Below, piece after piece: positions 1 to 7,504 of a stretch of DNA of 16,211 nt. Under the pieces are notes generated by a model. The model had not been told where the DNA came from. It saw nothing but the letters and a program-made list of their open reading frames with translations, and ran no database searches. The DNA is from Actinomycetes bacterium. Its GTDB lineage: Bacteria > Actinomycetota > Acidimicrobiia > Acidimicrobiales > Microtrichaceae. The DNA is taken from positions 1-16,211 of the forward strand of contig JAEZFI010000226.1 in the NCBI GenBank assembly GCA_023437745.1, written 5' to 3'. Each line of letters starts with the position of its first letter. Within the stretch, counting starts at the first letter, position 1. The translations under genes were made by a program, and so were the position numbers.

Positions 1-1571
1 GCGTGGGCGCCCTCACCGGGGTCCACGGCCTCGGGGTTGGCGAGGCGGGCCTTGTCGGCCGACGTCTGGAACTGCTCGCCGAAGGCCTTGATGACGCCCT
101 CGAAGGCGTCGACGTCGGCGATGTTCCCGGTGCTCACGATGTCGGCGAGCATGTCCGAGTGGCGGTTCCGGAACCAGTCGAGCAGCTCCGACTCGTAGCG
201 GGCCACGTCGGTGACGTCGATCTCGTCGAGGTAGCCGCGGGTGCCGGCGAACAGCACCACGACCTGCTCCTGGACGGGCACCGGTGAGCCGATGCCCTGC
301 TTGAGCAGCTCGGTGAGGCGGTAGCCGCGCTCGAGCTGCGCCTTCGACACGGCGTCGAGGTCGGAACCGAAGGCGGCGAACGCCTCGAGCTCACGGAACT
401 GCTGCAGGTCGGACTTGAGCGTGCCCACGGCCGTCTTCATGGCCTTGATCTGCGCCGACGAACCGACTCGGGACACCGAGATGCCCACGTCGATGGCGGG
501 GCGGACACCGGACTTGAACAGGTCGTCCTGGAGGAAGATCTGGCCGTCGGTGATCGAGATCACGTTGGTGGGGATGTAGGCGGACACGTCGCCGGCCTTG
601 GTCTCGATGACCGGGAGGGCGGTGAGCGAGCCGGCGCCGAGCTCGTCGTTCAGCTTGGCGGCACGCTCGAGCAGGCGGGAGTGCAGGTAGAACACGTCAC
701 CCGGGTAGGCCTCGCGCCCCGGCGGGCGGCGGAGGAGGAGCGACATCTGGCGGTAGGCCTCGGCCTGCTTCGAGAGGTCGTCGTAGACGACGAGCGAGTG
801 GCCGCCGTGGTCCATCCAGTGCTGGCCCATGGCGCAGCCGGCGTAGGGGGCCAGGTACTTGAACGGCGCCGGGTCGGAGGCGGGCGCCACCACGACGACC
901 GTGTACTCCATCGCCCCGGCCTCCTCGAGCTTCGCCACGATGTTGGCAACGGTCGAGGCCTTCTGACCGATGGCGACGTAGATGCAGTTCACCCCCAGAC
1001 CCTTCTGGTTGAGGATGGAGTCGATCGCGACGGTCGTCTTGCCGGTCTTGCGGTCGCCGATGATCAGCTCTCGCTGGCCACGGCCGATCGGGATGAGGCT
1101 GTCGATGGCCTTGATGCCGGTCTGCATCGGCTCGTGCACGGGCTTGCGACCCATGATGCCGGGCGCCTGGATCTCCATGCGGCGACGCTCGACGCCGGCG
1201 AGCGGGCCCTTGCCGTCGATCGGCTCGCCGAGGGCGTTCACCACACGCCCCAGCATCCCGTCGCCGACCGGCACGTCGAGGATCTCGCCGGTCGCCTTGA
1301 CCGTCTGGCCCTCCTCGATCTCGTCGACCAGGCCGAGCACCACGCAGCCGATGGTCTCCTCGTCGAGGTTGAGCGCCAGGCCGAGCGACCCGTTCTCGAA
1401 CTCGAGCAGCTCGTTCACGCCGGCGTCGGGCAGGCCGGACACGCGGGCGATGCCGTCACCGACCTCGACGATGCGCCCCACCTGGGTGAGCGCCACGTCG
1501 GGGGTGAAGCCTTCGAGGTTCTTGCGGATCGCCGCCGTGATGTCGGCGGTGTTGATGGTGAGTTCAGCCAT
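1..1571 (-). CDS. atpA: ATP synthase F1 subunit alpha (partial, C-terminus outside window)
   Basis: This is the non-catalytic nucleotide-binding subunit of the F1 head of the proton-driven ATP synthase, on the cytoplasmic face of the membrane. The protein begins MAELTINTADITAAI. It carries the alpha-type P-loop GDRKTGKT at residues 172-179, preceded by PIGRGQREL, and later ALPVIETKAGDVSAYIPTN and SRVGSSAQIKAMK, all typical of alpha subunits. There are 523 codons without a stop before the window edge; family members have about 510-550, so only a few residues should be missing. The ATG at 1571 has GAGAG six bases upstream. It follows atpH after a 69-nt spacer that contains a short tandem repeat. 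atpG, atpD and atpC are expected beyond position 1. Identification is secure. Confidence 0.97.
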   Translation of the reverse strand, partial: MAELTINTADITAAIRKNLEGFTPDVALTQVGRIVEVGDGIARVSGLPDAGVNELLEFENGSLGLALNLDEETIGCVVLGLVDEIEEGQTVKATGEILDVPVGDGMLGRVVNALGEPIDGKGPLAGVERRRMEIQAPGIMGRKPVHEPMQTGIKAIDSLIPIGRGQRELIIGDRKTGKTTVAIDSILNQKGLGVNCIYVAIGQKASTVANIVAKLEEAGAMEYTVVVVAPASDPAPFKYLAPYAGCAMGQHWMDHGGHSLVVYDDLSKQAEAYRQMSLLLRRPPGREAYPGDVFYLHSRLLERAAKLNDELGAGSLTALPVIETKAGDVSAYIPTNVISITDGQIFLQDDLFKSGVRPAIDVGISVSRVGSSAQIKAMKTAVGTLKSDLQQFRELEAFAAFGSDLDAVSKAQLERGYRLTELLKQGIGSPVPVQEQVVVLFAGTRGYLDEIDVTDVARYESELLDWFRNRHSDMLADIVSTGNIADVDAFEGVIKAFGEQFQTSADKARLANPEAVDPGEGAH

Positions 1572-1640
1572 GGTGGTCTCTCAGCTCGGTTCTTCGGCTC
1601 GGTCTGGCGGGTGGTCGGGCGGGTCGGGCGGGTCGACGGC

Positions 1641-2171
1641 TCAGAAGGCGTCGCGGAGTTGCGAGAGGCGGGTGCGGACGCTGCCGTCGAGCACCGAGTC
1701 GCCGATCTGCGTGACGACGCCCCCGACGACGCTGGGGTCGACGATCGTGCGGAGCACGACCTCACGGCCGCCGGTGGACTTGGCGATCGCCGCGGTGAGG
1801 CGCTGCTGCTGGTCCTCGGTGAGCGGCACGGCGGTGCGGGCCTCGGCGATGACCGCACCCTTGGCCTCGGCCGAGTCCTTGATGACCTGGTCGATGATCT
1901 TGGGGAGGTCGTTGCCCCGGCCGGCGCCGACGGCCATGGACACGAGGGCCACGGTGGCGGGCTGCGCACGACCGCCGAGGAGGTCCTCGACGATCTGCTG
2001 GCGGCGGGCGGAGGGGATGTGCGGGTCGCTGAGCGCGGTGCGCAGCTCGTCGCTCGACTCGAGGGCCCGGGCGAACCGGTACAGCTCGTTCTCGGTCTCG
2101 CGAGGGCTGCCCTCGGCGCGTGCGATCAGCTGGAACGCTTCGGCGTAGGCGTCTTGACGGGTGTCGGTCAT
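1641..2171 (-). CDS. atpH: ATP synthase F1 subunit delta
   Basis: This 176-residue protein is the delta (OSCP-type) subunit, which joins the top of the F1 head to the peripheral stalk. It has the expected length, a helical N-terminal half (YAEAFQLIARAEG) and the typical C-terminal segment with DPSVVGGVVTQIGDSVLDGSVRT at about residues 144-166, a delta-family hallmark. The ATG at 2171 has GGAG about seven bases upstream and lies 13 nt after the stop of the second b gene. In mycobacteria delta is fused to a b-like domain; here it is a stand-alone protein directly behind a b gene. Identification is secure. Confidence 0.95.
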   Translation of the reverse strand: MTDTRQDAYAEAFQLIARAEGSPRETENELYRFARALESSDELRTALSDPHIPSARRQQIVEDLLGGRAQPATVALVSMAVGAGRGNDLPKIIDQVIKDSAEAKGAVIAEARTAVPLTEDQQQRLTAAIAKSTGGREVVLRTIVDPSVVGGVVTQIGDSVLDGSVRTRLSQLRDAF

Positions 2172-2184
2172 CTCAGGCTCCGGA

Positions 2185-2715
2185 TCAGTTCGTCGCGCCG
2201 ACCTGGGCGATGTACGCCTCGATCAGGTCCTGTTGGGTGGAGTCGTCGAGGTTGGCGTGGACGACCTGCTCGGCCGCACCCAGCGCCAGGCGCGAGACGT
2301 CGGCGGTGAGGTCGTTGGTCGCCTGGCGACGTGCGGCCTCGATGTCGTGGACCGCACGCTCCCGGAGCGCCGCGGCGTCGCTGTGCGCCCGGGCCTCCAT
2401 CTCGGTGAGCATGGTGTCGGCGGCCTGGCGGGCCTCCTCCACGATGCGGGCGGCCTCGGAGTCGGAGTCGGCCAGGGCCGCCTTGATCCGGTCACGCTCG
2501 GCCTCGGCGGCGGTGCGGGTGTCCGCCGCCGTCGAGAGCTCGCCCGAGATCCGCTCGGGTCGAGCCTTCATGGCCTTCATGATGGCCGGGCCGGCCTTCC
2601 AGACGATGAGCCCGACGACGAGGACGAAGGCCAGGGTTCCCCAGATGACCTCGTTGATGTCGTGGGGCAGCCAGGCGCCGTTGCCTTCTTCGGCGGCGAG
2701 GATGGTGCTGAGCAT
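2185..2715 (-). CDS. atpF: ATP synthase Fo subunit b, second copy (next to delta)
   Basis: This is a peripheral-stalk subunit of the ATP synthase. The 176-residue protein has one N-terminal membrane helix (about residues 22-40, VIWGTLAFVLVVGLIVWK). A long charged, alanine-rich helical stalk follows (about residues 48-155, with runs such as ARIVEEARQAADTML), then a short tail. This is the usual b architecture. ATG at 2715 has GGGAG six bases upstream and lies 11 nt after the first b gene. Its position just before atpH matches the b-like half of the mycobacterial b-delta fusion protein, so it is probably the b' partner in a b/b' heterodimer. Which copy deserves the plain name b cannot be settled from sequence alone. 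Confidence 0.93.
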   Translation of the reverse strand: MLSTILAAEEGNGAWLPHDINEVIWGTLAFVLVVGLIVWKAGPAIMKAMKARPERISGELSTAADTRTAAEAERDRIKAALADSDSEAARIVEEARQAADTMLTEMEARAHSDAAALRERAVHDIEAARRQATNDLTADVSRLALGAAEQVVHANLDDSTQQDLIEAYIAQVGATN

Positions 2716-2726
2716 GTGCGTCTCCC

Positions 2727-3272
2727 TTAGGCCAGGCCGCCGGCCTGGTTGACATGGGCGTCGACGGTGGCCTGGTTGGCCGTGGCGTCGAGCGGCTTCT
2801 GGACCACCTTGGAGGCGGCGCTGACGGCGAGCTCCCCGACCACGCCACGGAGCTGGGTGAGCGCCTGCTGGCGACCCGCCTCGATCTCCGCCATCGCGGC
2901 CTGGCGCTCGGTGGCGAGCTCGGCCTCGACGGCACCGACGATCTCCGAGCGCTTGGCCTCGCCGGCCTGCCGGGCCTCGTCGATGATCCGGGACGCCTCA
3001 CGGCGGGCGTCGGCGAGCGTGGCGTCGTAGTCACGGCGCACCTGCTCGGCCTCGACCCGGGCGCGCTCGGCGGCCTCCTGGTCACCCTGGATCTGCTCGT
3101 CCCGCTGGCGCATGGCCTTCTTGATGGGGGGCAGGCAGACGGCCCACATGAGCACGAGCAGCGTGAAGAAGGTGATCGCGCCCCAGATCAGCTCCGGGGT
3201 CTCCGGGATGACGGGGTTGATCACTTCTTCGGCGCCGGCTTCTGCGGCGGAGTAGGCGAGCAGTGCCCACAT
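2727..3272 (-). CDS. atpF: ATP synthase Fo subunit b, first copy (next to c)
   Basis: This is a second b-type peripheral-stalk subunit, 181 residues. A short N-terminal segment (MWALLAYSAAEAGAEE) is followed by one membrane helix at about residues 28-47 (LIWGAITFFTLLVLMWAVCL). The Lys/Arg-rich KKAMRQRDEQI comes next, then a long heptad-like helical region (about 55-150). The motif P-P-I-K-K-A-M-R-Q-R at the membrane exit is typical of b subunits. ATG at 3272 has AGGAG eight bases upstream. It sits between atpE and the other b gene, the place of mycobacterial atpF. It shares architecture, but only modest visible identity, with the neighbouring b copy, so the pair is an old duplication rather than a recent one. 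Confidence 0.93.
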   Translation of the reverse strand: MWALLAYSAAEAGAEEVINPVIPETPELIWGAITFFTLLVLMWAVCLPPIKKAMRQRDEQIQGDQEAAERARVEAEQVRRDYDATLADARREASRIIDEARQAGEAKRSEIVGAVEAELATERQAAMAEIEAGRQQALTQLRGVVGELAVSAASKVVQKPLDATANQATVDAHVNQAGGLA

Positions 3273-3320
3273 GGTTGGCTCCTACGTACTTCTCGTGGAC
3301 GGGTCTGACGGGGACCTGCG

Positions 3321-3341
3321 GTTCGTCTGGATCAGACGAAC
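3321..3341 (-). promoter_or_regulatory. Stem-loop spanning the atpE stop codon
   Basis: A perfect 9-bp inverted repeat (GTTCGTCTG / CAGACGAAC) with a 3-nt loop covers the last codons and stop of atpE. In the mRNA the TGA sits at the stem-loop junction. There is no following T-tract, so it is not a standard intrinsic terminator. Inferred role: mRNA 3'-end stabilisation or partial transcription attenuation that raises c-subunit output over downstream genes. Confidence 0.5.
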
Positions 3342-3619
3342 TTGAGCAGGATGAACACCACGAAGCCGATGAGCGCGAGCGCCTCGGTGAACGCGATGCC
3401 GAGGAACATGGTCGTCTGGACCTGACCGGCGGACTCGGGCTGACGGGCCATCGCCTGCACGGCCTGGCCGACGAGGTAGCCGATGCCGATGCCCGGGCCG
3501 ATGGCGGCGAGGCCGTAGGCCATGCCGGCGCCGCTGGCGGCGGCGTTCGCCTTCGCCTCGTCGGCGGTGATCTGCGCGGCGTCGGCGCCGGCCTGGGCGA
3601 GGGTTGCGAGGGTGCTCAT
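3332..3619 (-). CDS. atpE: ATP synthase Fo subunit c (proteolipid ring)
   Basis: This is the hairpin membrane protein that forms the proton-turning c-ring. It has 95 residues with helix 1 at about 31-57, containing the glycine-rich AAIGPGIGIGYLVGQA. The polar loop is ARQPE (58-62), and helix 2 (about 67-92) has the proton-carrying carboxylate E79 in AFTEALAL. There is no sodium-type Gln/Ser-Thr pattern around E79, so a proton ring is likely. I chose ATG 3619 because AGGAGA lies 11 nt upstream; the longer GTG start at 3661 has no ribosome site. The roughly 28-residue polar N-terminus (GADAAQITADEAKANAAASG) is longer than in most c subunits of about 80 residues. A strong hairpin covers the stop codon. 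Confidence 0.96.
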   Translation of the reverse strand: MSTLATLAQAGADAAQITADEAKANAAASGAGMAYGLAAIGPGIGIGYLVGQAVQAMARQPESAGQVQTTMFLGIAFTEALALIGFVVFILLKFV

Positions 3620-3692
3620 GGTTGTGTGCTTCTCCTGTGAGTGAACCGGCGGCGGATCCACCGGATCGTGTGTGAGATCTGTCGTGACGGTG

Positions 3693-3707
3693 CCGGCCGG
3701 CGGCCGG
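3693..3707 (-). promoter_or_regulatory. GC-only stem-loop in the atpB-atpE spacer
   Basis: CCGGCC, a 3-nt loop and GGCCGG form a perfect 6-bp stem in the 103-nt gap between the atpB stop and the atpE start. With the hairpin at the atpE stop it brackets the c-subunit gene. It may be an RNA-processing or stability element, but such short GC stems also arise by chance at this base composition. Confidence 0.3.
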
Positions 3708-3722
3708 TCCCGGGGTTCCGGC

Positions 3723-4493
3723 TCAGTGAGCCGGGTGCAGCGCTCCGCCGATGTACACGGCGGTCAGCAGGGCGAAGATGTACGCCTGCAGCACGGCGAC
3801 CATGATCTCGAAGCCGGTGAAGGCGACGAGCATGAAGAACGAGAACGGCATCGCCGCCACGAGCGGGCTGGCGGTCCACAGCGTGGCGGACAGCACGGCG
3901 AAGGTCACGAGGAGGATGTGACCGGCGAGGCTGTTGGCGAAGAGCCGGACCGCCAGGGAGAAGGGCCGCACCAGGAAGGTGGAGATCAGCTCGATCGGGG
4001 TCACCAGGATGTACAGCGCCTTCGGCACGCCCGGGGGGAACAGCGCCATCTTGAAGTACTTCAGGCCGTGGTGCTTCACGCCCACCCCGATGAACACGAC
4101 CCAGGCGAGCAGCGCCAGGATGACCGGGTTGGCCATGCGGGCGTTCGCACCGAAGTGGGCGGTGGGGATGATGCCGAAGATGTTGCCGATGAACACGAAG
4201 AGGAAGATCGAGATGAGCAGCGGCAGGTAGCGCAGCCCGTCGGCGCCGATCGTCGGCATGATGATCTGCTTCTCGACGAACTCGACGGTCGTCTCGGCGA
4301 GGTTCTGCCCGCCGGCGGGGACCATCGACTTCTTCGCCTTGGCGCCGGCCACGAGGAACCAGATGACCGGCACGGCCATGGCGACGACCGAGATGAACGC
4401 AACCTTGTTGAACGCGAAGTTCGTGCCCTCGCCGAACCATGCGGGCCAGACGACCAGCTCTTCGATGCCCGGGAACTTCACTTCTGCGAACAC
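3723..4493 (-). CDS. atpB: ATP synthase Fo subunit a
   Basis: This is the membrane stator subunit that provides the two proton half-channels beside the c-ring. The 256-residue protein has several hydrophobic helices and the family signature TPIELISTFLVRPFSLAVRL at about residues 165-184, running into FANSLAGH. It includes the essential arginine R183 in RLFAN. The C-terminal helices (about 212-250) include FEIMVAVLQAYIFALLTAVY, also typical. The start is a GTG at 4493, supported by AAGGAG six bases upstream. The gene follows atpI after 88 nt and precedes atpE by 103 nt. Identification is secure. Confidence 0.97.
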   Translation of the reverse strand: MFAEVKFPGIEELVVWPAWFGEGTNFAFNKVAFISVVAMAVPVIWFLVAGAKAKKSMVPAGGQNLAETTVEFVEKQIIMPTIGADGLRYLPLLISIFLFVFIGNIFGIIPTAHFGANARMANPVILALLAWVVFIGVGVKHHGLKYFKMALFPPGVPKALYILVTPIELISTFLVRPFSLAVRLFANSLAGHILLVTFAVLSATLWTASPLVAAMPFSFFMLVAFTGFEIMVAVLQAYIFALLTAVYIGGALHPAH

Positions 4494-4581
4494 GTGGTGC
4501 TCCTTGCTTTCCAGATCAGATGTCGGACCCGCGAAGGGCTCGGGACGTCAGGGCGTTGGCGGGGTCGTGGCCCGACCGGAG

Positions 4582-5061
4582 TCAGGCGGCGGACTCCGAC
4601 TCGGGGGTGAGCGGGGTGGGCTTCAGCCCGGGGTAGGCGAGCGAACCGGACACGTACCGGAGCTCCCAGAACAAGAGGCCGAGGTGGCTCACGATGAGCG
4701 TGACGCCCAACGGGACCAACGAGACCCAGGACATGTCCTTCACCAGCAGCACGGCGGCCATGATCAGCCCGAGCCGGAGCAGGAAGCCGAACAGGGCCCC
4801 GCCGGCCATCAGGGCGAAGCTGATGCGGCCCGTGACCTGGAGCAGCCAGGCCGCGAGGAAGAAGTTGACCGCCACGATCGCCAAGCCGTAGGCCGCGGAC
4901 CAGGCCCCGTCACCACGCCAGCCGGCGTAGCCGATGACCAGGGCGACCGGGAGGATCCACAGCGACCGCTTCACGAGGTCGAGCGCGACCTCCATGGCCG
5001 GGGCGCGGCCCTCGAGGCGGGTGGTCAGCGGGTTCGCCGGGACCTGCGTGGCGGCGCTCAC
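4582..5061 (-). CDS. atpI: AtpI-like ATP synthase accessory membrane protein
   Basis: This 159-residue protein has four predicted membrane helices (about 33-48, 53-75, 81-107 and 112-132) and a Pro/Ser/Glu-rich tail. Size, topology and position just ahead of atpB match the ATP synthase I chain family found in actinobacteria, whose members are linked to c-ring assembly or divalent-cation handling. Function here is inferred from family and location. The GTG at 5061 overlaps the TGA of the upstream gene (GTGA), which implies translational coupling. The frame remains open further upstream, but that part overlaps the atpZ-like gene and has no membrane character, so I rejected a longer start. Confidence 0.82.
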   Translation of the reverse strand: MSAATQVPANPLTTRLEGRAPAMEVALDLVKRSLWILPVALVIGYAGWRGDGAWSAAYGLAIVAVNFFLAAWLLQVTGRISFALMAGGALFGFLLRLGLIMAAVLLVKDMSWVSLVPLGVTLIVSHLGLLFWELRYVSGSLAYPGLKPTPLTPESESAA

Positions 5062-5327
5062 GACGGGTTCCCCATCCTCGGGCGTGACGCGGGTGCGGCG
5101 GCGGCGAGCTCGGTCATCCGGGCCCGGTAGCCGTAGTAGAGCTTGATCGCCGCGCCCACGAAGCCGACCACCGCGAAGGTGATCGTGAGCACCGGCGAGG
5201 TGTGGAACACCGAGCGATCGAGCCACAGGCCGAGCAGCGCGAGCAGCACCGGGCTGAGGACGAGCTCGAACGAGCCATGGCTCGATCCGAGCTGCTGCGC
5301 TGTGGAGGCGGTACGAGGCGTGTTCAC
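5058..5327 (-). CDS. AtpZ-like small membrane protein of the ATP synthase operon
   Basis: This 89-residue protein has two membrane helices (about 19-35 and 46-66) separated by the motif GLWLDRSVFHTSP. A Gly-x-x-Leu-Asp-type motif between two helices is the mark of the AtpZ / F0F1-ATPase accessory family, often encoded first in atp operons and thought to work with AtpI in Fo assembly or Mg/Ca transport. It is the first gene after the promoter-like pair at 5380-5408 and is coupled by a 4-nt overlap to atpI. The start is uncertain: GTG 5327 has a weak GAG 10 bases upstream, while TTG 5336 would add three residues. The family call is fairly good; the exact role is unknown. Confidence 0.72.
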   Translation of the reverse strand: MNTPRTASTAQQLGSSHGSFELVLSPVLLALLGLWLDRSVFHTSPVLTITFAVVGFVGAAIKLYYGYRARMTELAAAAPASRPRMGNPS

Positions 5328-5379
5328 TGGGTTCAAGCTCGATCACGAGGCCGTCGGCGGCGCTTGTGAATACATTCGC

Positions 5380-5408
5380 AATCTACGCGCGAGGCGGTTT
5401 CCCCGCAA
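5380..5408 (-). promoter_or_regulatory. Candidate promoter of the atp operon
   Basis: On the minus strand TTGCGG (5408-5403) is followed after exactly 17 nt by TAGATT (5385-5380), fitting the actinobacterial TTGNNN / TANNNT pattern. The stretch is visibly more AT-rich than its surroundings. It would give a leader of about 45 nt before atpZ. There is no experimental start site, so the call rests on motif, spacing and location. Confidence 0.55.
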
Positions 5409-5437
5409 ATTCTCGCTCCGTTCACAGTGGGGCGGAT

Positions 5438-5507
5438 CGCCCCACCCGTTCTGTTCCAGGGAGTGCCTCACCGGTGCTGCTCTCCCTGGAACAGAACGGG
5501 TGGGGCG
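5438..5507. terminator. Long perfect inverted repeat between the ABC and atp operons
   Basis: Two 26-bp arms (5438-5463 and 5482-5507) are perfect reverse complements around an 18-nt loop. The structure begins 16 nt after the stop of the small membrane protein that ends the ABC operon. It is probably a factor-assisted or T-less terminator that insulates the atp promoter. There is no T-tract on either side. A second copy of the outer eight bases (GTGGGGCG at 5427-5434) could pair with 5438-5445 instead, giving an alternative short hairpin. Confidence 0.6.
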
Positions 5508-5522
5508 GGCCCGGAGGGAGCG

Positions 5523-5897
5523 CTACTCGGGCTTGGCCGCGCGCTCGATGGCCTCGACGATGCGGTCCGTGTTCGCGTGGCTCTCGTGCACGAGGCGGAT
5601 CAGCCAGAAGCGGAGGTAGCGGGCCAGCGAGAACCGGACGAAGAGGGCCGCGCCGACGATCACGAGCGCGATGCCGAGGAACGTCCCCGTGGCCATGAAC
5701 GCGCGCTGGTTGGCGGCGACGTTCTCGGTGGTGTTCTGCACCATGATCCCGCCGAACACCGCGAGCGCCAGACCGGCCACGAGTGCGAGCGCGCCGAGGA
5801 CGACGAGGCGCCGCTCCCCCTCCGCGCTCGACGCGCGCAGCTTCATCTGCTCCACCTCGGTCTTGAACGCCTCGATTCGCTCGGGGTTCTCGTTCAC
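5523..5897 (-). CDS. Small two-helix membrane protein at the end of the ABC operon
   Basis: I do not recognise a family. With the GTG start at 5897 the protein has 124 residues. It has a charged helical N-terminus (about 1-30, PERIEAFKTEVEQMKLRA), a membrane helix at about 31-52 rich in Gly/Ala/Leu, a polar loop with NTTENVAANQR, a second membrane helix at about 68-88, and a charged amphipathic C-terminus (HANTDRIVEAIERA). I prefer GTG 5897 because AAGGAG lies six bases upstream; the frame extends to a GTG at 5954 without a good site. It follows livF after 69 nt and ends just before the large inverted repeat, so it is probably the last gene of the transporter operon. It could be a transporter accessory protein, but this is only positional inference. 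Confidence 0.7.
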   Translation of the reverse strand: MNENPERIEAFKTEVEQMKLRASSAEGERRLVVLGALALVAGLALAVFGGIMVQNTTENVAANQRAFMATGTFLGIALVIVGAALFVRFSLARYLRFWLIRLVHESHANTDRIVEAIERAAKPE

Positions 5898-5966
5898 TGT
5901 CGTCTCCTTGTCATCCACGTTCGTGGTCTCCTGCAGATCCGTGGTGTCGACCACATCAGGGTCTCG

Positions 5967-6712
<746 letters not shown>

Positions 6713-6716
<4 letters not shown>

Positions 6717-7504
6717 GATCCGCTCCCGGCGTGGGTGTCGGCGATGGCGCCGAGGTAGGCCGAGCGGACGGCTTCGTTCGCACGGATCTCCTCGGGGGTG
6801 CCCTCGGCGATGATCTGGCCGAAGTCGAGGACCGACACGCGGTTGCAGACTCGCATGACCAGCGCGACGTCGTGCTCCACCAGCAGGATGCCCAGGCCGT
6901 GCTCGGCCAGCTCGCACAGGAGGTCGCCGAACTCGACGCTCTCGCTGTCGTCGAGGCCGGAGGCGGGCTCGTCGAGGAGGAGCAGCGACGGACGCGCAGC
7001 GAGTGCACGGCCCAGCTCCACGAGCCGGGCCTGGCCGGTCGGGAGTTGGCCCACGCGCACGTCGGCGACCTCGTCGAGGCCGAGGCGCCCGAGGATCAGG
7101 TCGACTTCGGCCCCCAGGTCCAGGTCCGCCTGGTCGGGCGCGAGCAGCTGCGGACGGGCAGCGCGGCGACGCGCCCAGCTGCGACGGATCTCCGCTCCCA
7201 CCTGGACGTTCTCGCGGGCGGTCAGCGAGCCGAAGACCTCGAGCCGCTGGAACGTGCGACCGATGCCGAGTCGGGCACGACCGTGAGTGCTCGTCCGGTT
7301 GATGACCTTGCCGTCGAAGCTGATCCGTCCCGAGCTGGGCTGGATGACCCCGCAGATGGCGTTGAAGGTCGTGGTCTTCCCGGCACCGTTCGGGCCGATC
7401 AGCCCGGAGATCTGCCCGGCGTCCGCGCCGAACGTCGCGTTGCTGACGGCGAGGTGGCCGCCGAACCGGATGGTCAGCCGGTCGATCTCGAGCAGCCGCG
7501 TCAT
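6713..7504 (-). CDS. livG: Branched-chain-amino-acid-type ABC transporter ATPase, LivG-like
   Basis: This is the second ATPase of the importer, 263 residues. It shows Walker A GPNGAGKT (37-44), Q-loop RTFQ (Q86) and a weakened signature LPTGQARLVELGRAL (154-168), normal for LivG proteins. Walker B is LLLLDEP (174-180), followed by ASGLDDSE, and the switch histidine is H211 in LLVEHDV. The ATG at 7504 overlaps the TGA of the permease gene (ATGA). The region between Q-loop and signature (about 105-130, arginine-rich then DQADLDLG) is somewhat longer than in short LivG proteins, as is common in this family. With LivF it would form the ATPase heterodimer. Confidence 0.94.

Noticed and set aside
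1614..1631. Tandem 9-bp repeat GTCGGGCGG in the atpH-atpA spacer as a regulatory element
   Set aside because: Only two copies in a GC-rich 69-nt spacer; simple slippage explains it and nothing else supports a function.
681..2309. 542-codon open frame on the plus strand across atpA and atpH
   Set aside because: It is antisense to two clearly conserved genes and its low-complexity, Asp/Gly/Arg/Val-rich translation is typical of a shadow frame in high-GC DNA.
3332..3661. Longer atpE starting at GTG 3661
   Set aside because: There is no ribosome site upstream and the added residues are polar and unlike the family; ATG 3619 has AGGAGA at suitable distance.
5523..5954. Longer start at GTG 5954 for the two-helix membrane protein
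   Set aside because: The AAGGAG ribosome site six bases before GTG 5897 decides for the shorter form; the longer one is still possible but weaker.
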